Shown here one piece after another: positions 56,549 to 64,000 of a stretch of DNA of 64,000 bases. The stretch is from positions 1,464,756 through 1,528,755 of the forward strand of contig JBBCGJ010000001.1 of the NCBI GenBank assembly GCA_037200985.1. Direction: 5' to 3'. Numbering within the stretch: the stretch's first letter is position 1; each line of letters opens with the position of its first letter. The notes beneath the pieces are model-generated. The model did not search any database. It was not told the DNA's origin and was given only the letters and a program-made list of their open reading frames with translations. The position numbers and the translations under genes were made by a program. This stretch comes from Rhizomicrobium sp. Its GTDB lineage: Bacteria; Pseudomonadota; Alphaproteobacteria; Micropepsales; Micropepsaceae.

Positions 56549-57499
56549 TTGACGCAGAACGCGACCCTCGCCCCGGTCGGCGAGGAAGGCCCGGCGCCTC
56601 TCCTGGACTTGCGGCACGTCAACAAGACGTTCTCGCGCGGCAAGAACGCGTGGCGGGCGCTGAAAGATATCAGTTTCGCCCTCCGTCCCGGGGAGTCCGT
56701 GGCGCTGATCGGCGCGAACGGCGCGGGAAAGACGACGCTGATCCGGTTGATCGGAGGTGTCCTGGCTCCCGACGCGGGAACCATTTCGATCGATGGCAGA
56801 TCGCTGCGGGGATATTCGTCGATCGCCCAGGGCGTCGGCGTGGTGGCCGAGGGCGCGCGCGATCTCTACGGCAATCTCACCGTGCTCGAGAACATGGAAT
56901 ATTTCGGAATGCTGCGTGGGATGAAGAAGCGCCGGCAGCGGGCAACCGACATCTGCGCGGCGCTCGGCCTTGCCGGAGAGTCCGGGAAGCTCGTGCGCCT
57001 CCTGTCGCGCGGCAACCGGCAGAAAGCGGCCATCGCCGCGACGCTGCTGTTTTCGCCCGCGCTGTTGATCATGGACGAGCCGACCTTGGGCATGGACCAG
57101 GAGGCGACGCGGCTTTTCGCGGAAACGATCGTCAAGCTCAAGACCATGGGACCTACGCTCCTGCTGGCAACGCACCAGCTGGAAATCGCGGATGAATTGT
57201 GCGACCGCGTTCTCGTGCTGAATTCCGGCGAGCTGCGCTATGACGGCCCCATCCGCGTCGCACCCCAGGAGGGCGCGCGCGTCGTGGAATACGAGATCCT
57301 TCTCGCCCGGCCCTTCGCGGGCGCGACCGGCGATTTCGACGCCGCCGTCAAGGGGCAGCGGATCGCGATATCCTGCACGCCGGAGCGGCTCTACGACTTT
57401 CTGCGCACGATCGCGCCGGCGGAGATCGTGGCGGTGGAGCAATTGTCCTCAGGGACGAAGAACATCTTCCGGCGATATGGAGGCGACCCTGGTCGCTAA
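56549..57499 (+). CDS. ABC transporter ATP-binding protein
   Basis: A 316-aa ATPase of the exporter (polysaccharide/drug) class. Walker A LIGANGAGKTTLIRLIGG near 52-69, Walker B LLIMDEPTLGMDQEA near 170-184, and signature region LVRLLSRGNRQKAAIAATLL near 148-167, where LSRGN replaces LSGGQ. A 75-aa C-terminal extension follows the nucleotide-binding domain. Start TTG 56549 has AGAGGGG 8 nt upstream. It overlaps the permease gene by 23 bp. Confidence 0.88.
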   Translation: MTQNATLAPVGEEGPAPLLDLRHVNKTFSRGKNAWRALKDISFALRPGESVALIGANGAGKTTLIRLIGGVLAPDAGTISIDGRSLRGYSSIAQGVGVVAEGARDLYGNLTVLENMEYFGMLRGMKKRRQRATDICAALGLAGESGKLVRLLSRGNRQKAAIAATLLFSPALLIMDEPTLGMDQEATRLFAETIVKLKTMGPTLLLATHQLEIADELCDRVLVLNSGELRYDGPIRVAPQEGARVVEYEILLARPFAGATGDFDAAVKGQRIAISCTPERLYDFLRTIAPAEIVAVEQLSSGTKNIFRRYGGDPGR

Positions 57500-58235
57500 G
57501 ATCGCCTTCGCCGAACTCTACAGAGCATGGCTTCTTGCGAGCCGCGAAAAGACGCAGTTCCTGCTCGGCTGCGCGATCCTTTTCATTTTCTATTTCGGCT
57601 ACCATGCAGGCGCCACGTTCTTCGCACACGCGGCGCCGAGTTATCGGAATACGGCGACGGCCTATTTGTCCTGGATGCTCGTCGTGAACGGAATGACATA
57701 TACCTCGTCCGAAATCGAACGCGACATCACACAAGGGACGTTCTTCCGGGTGATGTCGCTCTGTGGCGGCAACGTCACGAACACCATAGCCGTGCGGACG
57801 GTTATCGGCTTCGCGCATAGCCTGATTCTATATGCAATATTCTCAGCGATATTCTGGGCCGCGGGGTTGGCGCCGCGCGTTCTGAGCCCGGACGCGGACA
57901 CGCTCATCATACTTGTCCATGCCGCGCTGGTCGGCGCGGGCCTGGGGCTGGCGGCGAGCGGGCTGGCGCAGGTCGCGCGTCCCGTTCAGGTGTATCTTCT
58001 CCCGCTTCACCTGGTGGTGCTGGTTTCTTCCCTGCTGCAGTTCGGCGGCTCCGGATCGTCCTTGCTTGTCGACCTGCTGCCGCTCGGCGCCGCGCCGGCA
58101 AGCCCGTCCGGAGAGATCGCGTTCAACGCACTGCATGCAGCCATCCATGCCGCCGGCTATCTGGGGCTCGGCTCGGCGTTCCTGGCCTGGTCCGTGCGAT
58201 ATTCGCGCCGCCATGGATCGGCGCTCCAGGTCTGA
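57477..58235 (+). CDS. ABC transporter permease (ABC-2 type)
   Basis: A 252-aa membrane protein with six predicted helices, including LLGCAILFIFYFGYHAGATF near 27-46, SLILYAIFSAIFWAAGLAPR near 114-133, and HLVVLVSSLLQFGGSGSSL near 177-195. ERDITQGTFFRVMS near 80-93 matches the cytoplasmic coupling region of ABC-2 permeases (EREXGT-like). With the overlapping ATPase it forms a two-gene exporter; the cargo is unknown. Confidence 0.82.
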   Translation: MEATLVAKIAFAELYRAWLLASREKTQFLLGCAILFIFYFGYHAGATFFAHAAPSYRNTATAYLSWMLVVNGMTYTSSEIERDITQGTFFRVMSLCGGNVTNTIAVRTVIGFAHSLILYAIFSAIFWAAGLAPRVLSPDADTLIILVHAALVGAGLGLAASGLAQVARPVQVYLLPLHLVVLVSSLLQFGGSGSSLLVDLLPLGAAPASPSGEIAFNALHAAIHAAGYLGLGSAFLAWSVRYSRRHGSALQV

Positions 58236-58302
58236 CGTTTCAAAATGCGCGCCGGGCGTGCTTGCCTATCCGAGCCCGTGTCGGCTATCCCGTGGATATC
58301 GT

Positions 58303-58378
<76 letters not shown>

Positions 58379-58442
58379 TATTTGATGGCGGGCGGGCGAG
58401 GTAGCCGCCACGCCAACCCGGCTTTGCCCGCCCGCATGGGTA

Positions 58443-58937
58443 TTACGAAACCCGATCGATCTGCGTGATCCTGCGGGCGTGGCGCGCTTCTCCGGGAAAC
58501 GGCGCCGCGAGCCAGCGCGTGACGGCGTCCTTGGCCTGGTCGAGGCTAAGAAACCGAAGGCCGAGGGAGAGCGCATTCGCGTTGTTGTGCTCGCGCGTCG
58601 ACGCGAGAATATCCAGATGCTTGCCGGACGCGTCCACCTGGCTGTTCCCGGGGTCGCCATAATAGAGCGCGCAGCGAACGCCCTTGAACCTGTTCGCCAC
58701 GATGGCTTCGCCCTGTCCCGACGCCCCGGCGACGATGGCGCGGCTGTCTTTTCCCGCGGCGACGTCGTCCGAAAGTTTTCTGGCGGCGACGGCAATGATC
58801 TCCGGGTAGTCGTCCTGCGGATCGTCTACCAGCGCACCGCAGTCTTCGACGTTGTATTTGAGGCGATCGCGGATATATTCGACGAGCTTGTTCTTGGCTT
58901 CAAATCCGGCGTGGTCCGAGGCGAAATAGACTTTCAT
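58443..58937 (-). CDS. RpiB/LacA/LacB-family sugar-phosphate isomerase
   Basis: A 164-aa enzyme similar to ribose-5-phosphate isomerase B. It shows MKVYFASDHAGFEAKNKLVE, DYPEIIAVAARKL near 43-55, and IVAGASGQGEAIVANRFKGV near 67-86, where the usual LxCGTGIG/S catalytic Cys segment reads VAGASGQG, so the catalytic Cys is changed to Ala. Activity as RpiB is thus uncertain; REHNNANALSLGLRFLSLDQ near 114-133 is canonical. Start ATG 58937. Confidence 0.83.
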   Translation of the reverse strand: MKVYFASDHAGFEAKNKLVEYIRDRLKYNVEDCGALVDDPQDDYPEIIAVAARKLSDDVAAGKDSRAIVAGASGQGEAIVANRFKGVRCALYYGDPGNSQVDASGKHLDILASTREHNNANALSLGLRFLSLDQAKDAVTRWLAAPFPGEARHARRITQIDRVS

Positions 58938-59087
58938 GGCGATATCGCAGCATCCTAAAGCCGGGTGTTTTTCACAGCTTTCGGAGAAATTTCCAAGTGT
59001 GCCTTCGCGCACATGCATGGACCGAACGCCCGGCGAAATATGCGAAGATTGTGCGCCGCCGCCGGCCGAAGTGGTCTATGGTCGCGC

Positions 59088-59333
59088 ATGACTCGCGAGA
59101 CCGCCTATATCGTGCAAGCTTTCGTCGCCGGCCGGGGCACGGGGTTGAAGGCCGAAAAGGCCGTTCCCTGCAAATCGGGCGAGGCGGCGCGCCGGATGGC
59201 CGAGCGCATGGCGGCGTCCAAGCTCGGCGTCGTCGCGTTCTCCACCGCCGGAGACCCCGAGACCGGCGACTATGACGAGCAGCCGACGATCCTCTTCAAG
59301 GCGGGCCGCCTTTCGCCGCAGTTCGAAGACTAG
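59088..59333 (+). CDS. Conserved small protein, unknown
   Basis: An 81-aa soluble protein: YIVQAFVAGRGTGLKAEKAV near 7-26, CKSGEAARRMAERMAASKLG near 28-47, and the C-terminal DYDEQPTILFKAGRLSPQFE. The shape and sequence suggest the small alphaproteobacterial family often found as a free-standing gene; no function is known to me. The ATG at 59088 follows weak AAGTGG. Confidence 0.7.
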   Translation: MTRETAYIVQAFVAGRGTGLKAEKAVPCKSGEAARRMAERMAASKLGVVAFSTAGDPETGDYDEQPTILFKAGRLSPQFED

Positions 59334-59469
59334 CGGCCGGCGCTGAAACTTTCGTTCGACGTGCGCGTTGTTCGTTCGCCTGGGTTGGTGGCAGCAAGGG
59401 CTCTGGCAGCGTCTCTGGCAGGAAACGCGGCAAGGACCGCGGCATGCTTTGCCCACGCCGGATGCCTCC

Positions 59470-59835
59470 ATGGCCGTCATACTCATCGTCGAAGACGAAG
59501 TGTTCACGCGCGAAATCGCCGAGATGATGATCCGCGACTGGGGTCACGTAACCCTGTCGGCCGGCGACATGGACGAGGCGCTGTTCCATCTGCGGTCGCC
59601 CCGGCACATCGACGCGATGTTCACCGACATCTACCTCAAATCGACGATCCTCGGCGGCTGCAACCTGGCGCGGGAGGCGATAAAGCTGCGGCCGATGCTG
59701 CGCATCCTCTACACGACCGGAAATTTCGTCACCGAGCAGATGAAGGCGCTGTTCGTCGAGGGCATGGGCTGCCTGAGCAAGCCCTACACGGAGCAGCAGC
59801 TCCGGGGATCGTTCGCGCACCTGCTCGCGGTCTGA
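59470..59835 (+). CDS. CheY-like response regulator
   Basis: A 121-aa single-domain receiver. Acidic pair Glu8-Asp9 (ILIVEDEVF), phosphoacceptor Asp53 (MFTDIYL), switch Thr83 region YTTGN and Lys104 (CLSKPY). No output domain, so it acts through protein contact. It is 17 nt upstream of the sensor kinase and surely coexpressed. ATG 59470 is chosen over 59368 because the extension is Trp/Arg-rich. Confidence 0.92.
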   Translation: MAVILIVEDEVFTREIAEMMIRDWGHVTLSAGDMDEALFHLRSPRHIDAMFTDIYLKSTILGGCNLAREAIKLRPMLRILYTTGNFVTEQMKALFVEGMGCLSKPYTEQQLRGSFAHLLAV

Positions 59836-59852
59836 CGGAGCGACGAGGGACC

Positions 59853-61253
59853 ATGCCCGTATCCGACATTGCCGCGAGCGACATCGTCGAGACCGTGCCG
59901 AGCGCGCTGCTCGTGCTCGACCGCAACCTGAACATCACCTCGGCCAATCGCGCATTCTATCAGACCTTCCGCACCAGCGCCGACGAGACCGAGGGCTGCC
60001 TCATCTACAATCTCGGAAACCGGCAATGGGACATTCCCGCGTTGCGCACGCTCCTGGAGAGCGTGATCCCCCACCGCGCCTCGGTCGAGGGGTTCGAGGT
60101 CGAGCACGATTTCCCGACCATCGGCCAGCGCACCATGCTGGTCAACGCGCGCAAGATCTACCGGCCGGGCGAGCATGACGGCTTCATCCTGCTCGCCATC
60201 GAGGACGTGAGCGAGGAGCGCGCGGCGCGCAAGGAGAGCAACCGCAACTGGCAATTGACGCAGAGCATCGTCGACACGATCCGCGACCCGCTCGTCGTGC
60301 TCGAAACCGACATGACGATCGTGACGGCGAGCAAGGCGTTCCTGACGATGTTCGGCATCACCCAGGCCGAGGCGCATGGCCGGCGCATCTCCGAGCTCGG
60401 CCAGCATCAATGGGACGTGCCGGCGCTGCGCCATCTGATGGAAAAGGTGCTTCCCGAAAACAAGCCGATCGAGAATTTCGAGATCGAGGACGACTTCCCG
60501 GGCCTGGGCCTGCGCGTCTTCAACCTGAACGCCCGGAAGATCTCGCAGCCGGGAAACCACGCGCATCGCATGCTCCTGGTGTTCGAGGACATCACCGACC
60601 GCAAGCAGCGCGAGCGCGACGCGCAGATGCTGACCAACGAGATTTCCCACCGCATCAAGAACAATTTGCAGATCGTGGTCGGCCTGATCTCCTACGAGGC
60701 CAAATGGACGGCGGCGCCGTGCCTGCCGGGCTATATGGCGATGCAGGCGCGCATCGGCGCCATCGCCCAGCTCTACGACCTGATATCCCAATCGAGCCGC
60801 GGCCGCACCGTCGCCGTCGACGCCTATCTGACGGAGATCGCCAAGGCGATGGCCGCGAGCCTGGGGGCGGATTCGGGGATCGCGATAAAGGTGGAGGCCG
60901 AGCCGCTGGAGATCGATCCGGATCGCGCGGTGCCCTTCGGCCTTCTGGTCAACGAGCTGGCGACGAACGCCATCAAGCACGCCTTCCCCGGCGGGGCGGG
61001 ACGGATCCTGCTGGCGGTCGAACGGATCGGCGACGAAATCGAGCTGACCGTCGCCGATGACGGCATCGGCATGAAGCAGAAGGCCGTGGCGAAGATCCCG
61101 GAGAAGCGCGGGGCCGACTATGTGGCCATCTTCGTCCGCCAGCTTCACGGGCGCCTTGCCGTGTCGGGCCCAGAGCAACCCGGGACCGCCATCACGATCC
61201 GCCTTCCGCTGCTTCTCGTTCCTTCCGGCGGGGCCGAGCCCATCGCCGCGTAG
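59853..61253 (+). CDS. PAS-PAS sensor histidine kinase (HisKA_2 type)
   Basis: A 466-aa soluble kinase. Two PAS domains (about 10-122 and 135-250) share the repeat NARKI, followed by a phosphoacceptor His266 in NEISHRIKNNLQ and the HATPase: N box LVNELATNAIKHAF near 365-378, G1 VADDGIGM near 400-407. The G2 part reads KRGADYVAIFVRQLHGRL near 418-435, with no GLGL. No membrane segments, so it senses an internal signal. It pairs with the CheY-like protein just upstream. Confidence 0.9.
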   Translation: MPVSDIAASDIVETVPSALLVLDRNLNITSANRAFYQTFRTSADETEGCLIYNLGNRQWDIPALRTLLESVIPHRASVEGFEVEHDFPTIGQRTMLVNARKIYRPGEHDGFILLAIEDVSEERAARKESNRNWQLTQSIVDTIRDPLVVLETDMTIVTASKAFLTMFGITQAEAHGRRISELGQHQWDVPALRHLMEKVLPENKPIENFEIEDDFPGLGLRVFNLNARKISQPGNHAHRMLLVFEDITDRKQRERDAQMLTNEISHRIKNNLQIVVGLISYEAKWTAAPCLPGYMAMQARIGAIAQLYDLISQSSRGRTVAVDAYLTEIAKAMAASLGADSGIAIKVEAEPLEIDPDRAVPFGLLVNELATNAIKHAFPGGAGRILLAVERIGDEIELTVADDGIGMKQKAVAKIPEKRGADYVAIFVRQLHGRLAVSGPEQPGTAITIRLPLLLVPSGGAEPIAA

Positions 61254-61256
61254 AGG

Positions 61257-61979
61257 TCAGACGGCCGATTGGCCGCCGTCGACGCGCAGGATCTGGCCGG
61301 TCGTGTAGCCGCCGCGCATCAGATAAAGATAAGCCTCGACCACCTCGCCCGGCTCGCCGATGCGGGCGATCGGCAGGCGCTCCGTCATGTGCTTGAAGCG
61401 CGCTTCGCGCTGCTCGGGCGGGATCGAATTCCAGATGTCGGTGCGGATGGCGCCGGGGCATACGGCGTTGACCCTGACCGGCGCGAGCTCGACCGCCAGC
61501 GCCTGCGTCAGATGCTCGACAGCGCCCGCCATGGCGGAGACCACCGCCGCGCCCTTGCGCGGACGATGCGCGATCATGCCGTCGGTCAGGGTGATCGAGC
61601 CGCCGGCGCGGATATTCCCGGCGGCGTGCTTGATGGCGGCGATGGCGCCCCAGAAGCGCACCGCGAACAGGCTCGCCGCGCCCGCGATGTCGACCTGCCC
61701 GACCGGCGCGCCGCCGAAGCCGCCCCAGTCGCCGGCGGTGTGCACGAGATGGTCGAACGCGCCGACCGTCTTGAAGAATTCGGCGACGCTCGCTTCATGC
61801 CGGACGTCGATCGCCTGGGCCTTCAGGTCCGGCAGTTTCGCGCGCGCGGCCGCGACCTTCTCGGCGCTGCTCGATCCGACGACGACATAGGCGCCTTCCG
61901 CCAAGGCGCGCTCCGCCACCGCAAAGCCGATGCCCGACGTTCCGCCGATCACGACGACGCGCTGGTCCCGCAAGGTCAT
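61257..61979 (-). CDS. SDR-family protein lacking catalytic Tyr and Lys
   Basis: A 240-aa Rossmann protein: VVVIGGTSGIGFAVAERALA near 8-27 binds the nucleotide, and PVRVNAVCPGAIRTDIWNSI fits the SDR C-terminal part. The segment that should read YxxxK is GAAVVSAMAGAVEHL (V147 and A151 in place of Tyr and Lys). The Ser position (LTDGMI) is also missing. It may not be a dehydrogenase. ATG 61979, with GGAG 9 nt upstream, is preferred to the GTG at 61994. Confidence 0.85.
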   Translation of the reverse strand: MTLRDQRVVVIGGTSGIGFAVAERALAEGAYVVVGSSSAEKVAAARAKLPDLKAQAIDVRHEASVAEFFKTVGAFDHLVHTAGDWGGFGGAPVGQVDIAGAASLFAVRFWGAIAAIKHAAGNIRAGGSITLTDGMIAHRPRKGAAVVSAMAGAVEHLTQALAVELAPVRVNAVCPGAIRTDIWNSIPPEQREARFKHMTERLPIARIGEPGEVVEAYLYLMRGGYTTGQILRVDGGQSAV

Positions 61980-62153
61980 GCGTTTTTTCTCCACTGGCTG
62001 GCGGCCGAGACTAGAACCGTTTCAGGGGGGATTGAATCGGATAAAAACCGTCATCGCCCGTCCCACGCTTCGCCAGGACCATGCGGGCGAGCCAATTCGG
62101 CCGCGAGGAAAATGGATTGCCCCAATGAGGGTTTTGGATATCCGACAAACGCA

Positions 62154-64000
62154 TCAGCGGCGATGCGGCCGGACGGGCGCGCCCTGGGCTTTCGCCTCGG
62201 TCAGGAGACCGGCGCAGTTGGCGTCCTTCTCCAATCCCGGATCGACGAAGGGAAGGATGGCGGCGGGAGGAAACAGGAACCCCAGCGCGACCGCGATGCC
62301 GCCCTGCAGCGCCAGGGGCCCGGCCTCGATGCCGATATGGGGATGCGCCAGGGGGCCGTCGATCCGGATCGGCGCGTGCAGCCGGCCGATGCGGAATTCC
62401 TTGGGCTTGCCCTGCAGGGTCATGGCGAGGGTCTCGTTTCGCAGGTCGATCGCGCCCTTGCCTTCGATGCGCACGGGATCGGTGTCGAACACGAAGCGCG
62501 GCGCGGTCATGACGCCGTTGCGCGTCTCGAAATGCGCCACGGCGCAGCGCAGATTCGTGGTCCGGCGGCCGCCGACCAGAAGCGCGTTGAGCAGATCGAT
62601 GCCGGTCAGCTCGGCGAGCTTTTCGTTGAAATTGCCCTGGGGCACGACGAGCGTCACCGGCCCGTTCGCGCTGGCCGCGACTTTCTGCACGCTGTTGCCG
62701 GCGCCTTCGAGACGGGCACGCGCTTCGAGCAATCCGGTCGCGGCGGGCGCGTCGCCGCCGCCGAGGAATTGCTGGATCTTGATGTCGGTGACGCGGGCAT
62801 CGACGCTCGTCACCGGCACGGCGTTGCGCGCATCGATCCGCAGCGTGCCGCCGAGCCTGCCATAGGCGAACTGGAACGACAGCGGCTTGAGGACCAGCAC
62901 GGAATTCCTGAGCGCGACATGGGTGTGCACGCCGCGCAGCGGGAAGTCGCGGCTGCGGATGGTCTGCGCGTCGTAATCGACATCGGCGTCCATCTGGCGC
63001 AGGCGGTCGACATGCAGCGGCAGGTCGGGCAGCAGCCGGCCGGTCGCGATCGCCTGGCGCGACTGGCCGCCGAACAGGGCGCCGAGGTCCTTGAAGTCGA
63101 GCACCTTGGAGGTCGCGGCGCCCGACACATACGGCTTGGCGCCGGAGGCATCGACCGTCACCGAGCCGCGAAGGTCGGAAGAGCCGACCACGCCGGAGAA
63201 GTCGCGGAACCGGTAAAGCGCGCCGTCGCGCGTCAGCGTGCCCGACACGCGATAGGCCGCGGTCTGCGGCATGGCGAGGCCCGTCAGGTCGTAAAGCTGG
63301 GACAGGTTCGCGCCGGAGATCGTCGTCGCCGCGGTGAACTGGCCGAGATGGAACGGATGGGTGATCGTGCCGGCCACCACGACATGGGTGGCGCCGGCGC
63401 GGACGTCGGCCTGAAAGGCGTAAGGCTTGTTCAGGTCGACATTGATCAGCGGGCCGCCATGGACCTGTGCCGTGAAGGCGTTGCCGTTGAGCGATCCGTC
63501 GCCCATGAGCTCGAACGCGCTGCCGCCGCCGCCGGCGGTCTCGCGCGAGGACACCCGGCCGGTGAATGCCAGCTTGCGCACGCGGTCGTCGATCCGGATG
63601 TGCCCGTCCTGAACGATGAAGCGCCGGATCGGCGGGATGTTCCAGCCGGTATTGCCGCCGCCGAACTCCCAATTGGTCACGCCGTCGGCGCGGCGGACCA
63701 CCACGATGTCCGGCTTGTCGAACCGCACCAGCGGCAGAATCGTATTGCCGAACAGAAGCGGCAGAAGCCGCACGCTGAACGCCAGATGCGCGATGTCGGC
63801 CGCCTGCCTGGTGCCGGCCCAATCCGGGTTGGCGACCTTCAGACCGAACACGGAGACGCTGGGCGTGAAGCTGAAGAGATGGACGTCGAGATTGCCGTCG
63901 ATTCGCACCGGGCGGCCCAGACGCGCCGAGGCGTAGCGCGCCACCGGTCCGCGCATCGTGTTCCAGTCGAGGAAATAGAGCCAAAGCACGGCGGCGGCGA
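62154..64000 (-). CDS. AsmA-family protein (partial, 5' end outside window)
   Basis: At least 611 aa of a large protein. The visible N-terminal part WLYFLDWNTMRGPVARYASA follows what should be a membrane helix beyond base 64000. It shows AsmA-type repeated strands, DLNKPYAFQADVRAGATHVV near 180-199, and the C-terminal domain VRIEGKGAIDLRNETLAMTL, PIRIDGPLAHPHIGIEAGPL. AsmA-like proteins help lipid movement to the outer membrane in the periplasm. The true start is outside the window. Confidence 0.85.
   Translation of the reverse strand, partial: AAAVLWLYFLDWNTMRGPVARYASARLGRPVRIDGNLDVHLFSFTPSVSVFGLKVANPDWAGTRQAADIAHLAFSVRLLPLLFGNTILPLVRFDKPDIVVVRRADGVTNWEFGGGNTGWNIPPIRRFIVQDGHIRIDDRVRKLAFTGRVSSRETAGGGGSAFELMGDGSLNGNAFTAQVHGGPLINVDLNKPYAFQADVRAGATHVVVAGTITHPFHLGQFTAATTISGANLSQLYDLTGLAMPQTAAYRVSGTLTRDGALYRFRDFSGVVGSSDLRGSVTVDASGAKPYVSGAATSKVLDFKDLGALFGGQSRQAIATGRLLPDLPLHVDRLRQMDADVDYDAQTIRSRDFPLRGVHTHVALRNSVLVLKPLSFQFAYGRLGGTLRIDARNAVPVTSVDARVTDIKIQQFLGGGDAPAATGLLEARARLEGAGNSVQKVAASANGPVTLVVPQGNFNEKLAELTGIDLLNALLVGGRRTTNLRCAVAHFETRNGVMTAPRFVFDTDPVRIEGKGAIDLRNETLAMTLQGKPKEFRIGRLHAPIRIDGPLAHPHIGIEAGPLALQGGIAVALGFLFPPAAILPFVDPGLEKDANCAGLLTEAKAQGAPVRPHRR

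Overview
The window is a GC-rich stretch of a bacterial chromosome, and its content points to an Alphaproteobacterium. The pointers are: 5-aminolevulinate synthase (C4 heme pathway), a metal-variant HemB, a Ros/MucR regulator, a DUF6898 gene fused by overlap to hemA, the block DUF177-rpmF-plsX-fabH-ihfA-merR beside a CBP3-type bc1 chaperone gene and bamE, and the run glyA-nrdR-ribD-ribE-ribBA-ribH-nusB-thiL. No species can be named from the sequence. No 16S gene, CRISPR array or replication origin was seen.

Layout. 0-9 kb: rplM (cut by the window edge), an alpha/beta hydrolase, a PRC-barrel protein, an enoyl-CoA hydratase, a CoA-binding protein, a GST, an O-acetylhomoserine sulfhydrylase, heme A synthase and a secreted TPR protein. 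9-17 kb: mixed metabolic and membrane genes, including an SCP2-type thiolase with its zinc-ribbon/OB partner. 17-23 kb: a gene-poor kilobase, tRNA-Pro, then the fatty-acid/phospholipid block and bamE. 23-34 kb: the H+-pyrophosphatase, thiL, a HicAB module with a frameshifted toxin, the riboflavin/nusB operon, nrdR and glyA. 34-41 kb: mucR, hemA, MarR (LdtR-like), an acyl-CoA dehydrogenase and hemB. 41-46 kb: a five-gene efflux operon that begins with marR and ends with tetR, then a ModE-like regulator. 46-49 kb: pstS and a phosphate-type porin with a clear PHO box. 49-51 kb: flavin reductase, motB, bpt. 51.2-54.1 kb: an AT-richer accessory island holding a 166-bp element with long inverted repeats, an orphan plus-strand terminator, and a DUF3800 gene cut by an IS5-family element. 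54-64 kb: a GNAT gene, metG, a two-gene ABC exporter, tRNA-Thr, an rpiB-like gene, a two-component pair, an SDR lacking its catalytic pair, and an AsmA-family protein running off the right edge.

How genes fit together. The riboflavin genes are joined by 4-bp overlaps and are probably translationally coupled; a CPBP protease gene sits between nrdR and ribD, and hicAB between nusB and thiL. The porin and pstS form a phosphate-starvation unit. The EmrA/EmrB-like pump genes share a transcript with two regulators and a 3-hydroxyisobutyrate dehydrogenase-like enzyme.

Most of the window is ordinary housekeeping chromosome. I found no convincing complete new system. The strongest leads are the inverted-repeat element and orphan terminator in the 51-52 kb island, the broken hicA next to an intact hicB, and several regulatory palindromes described below.
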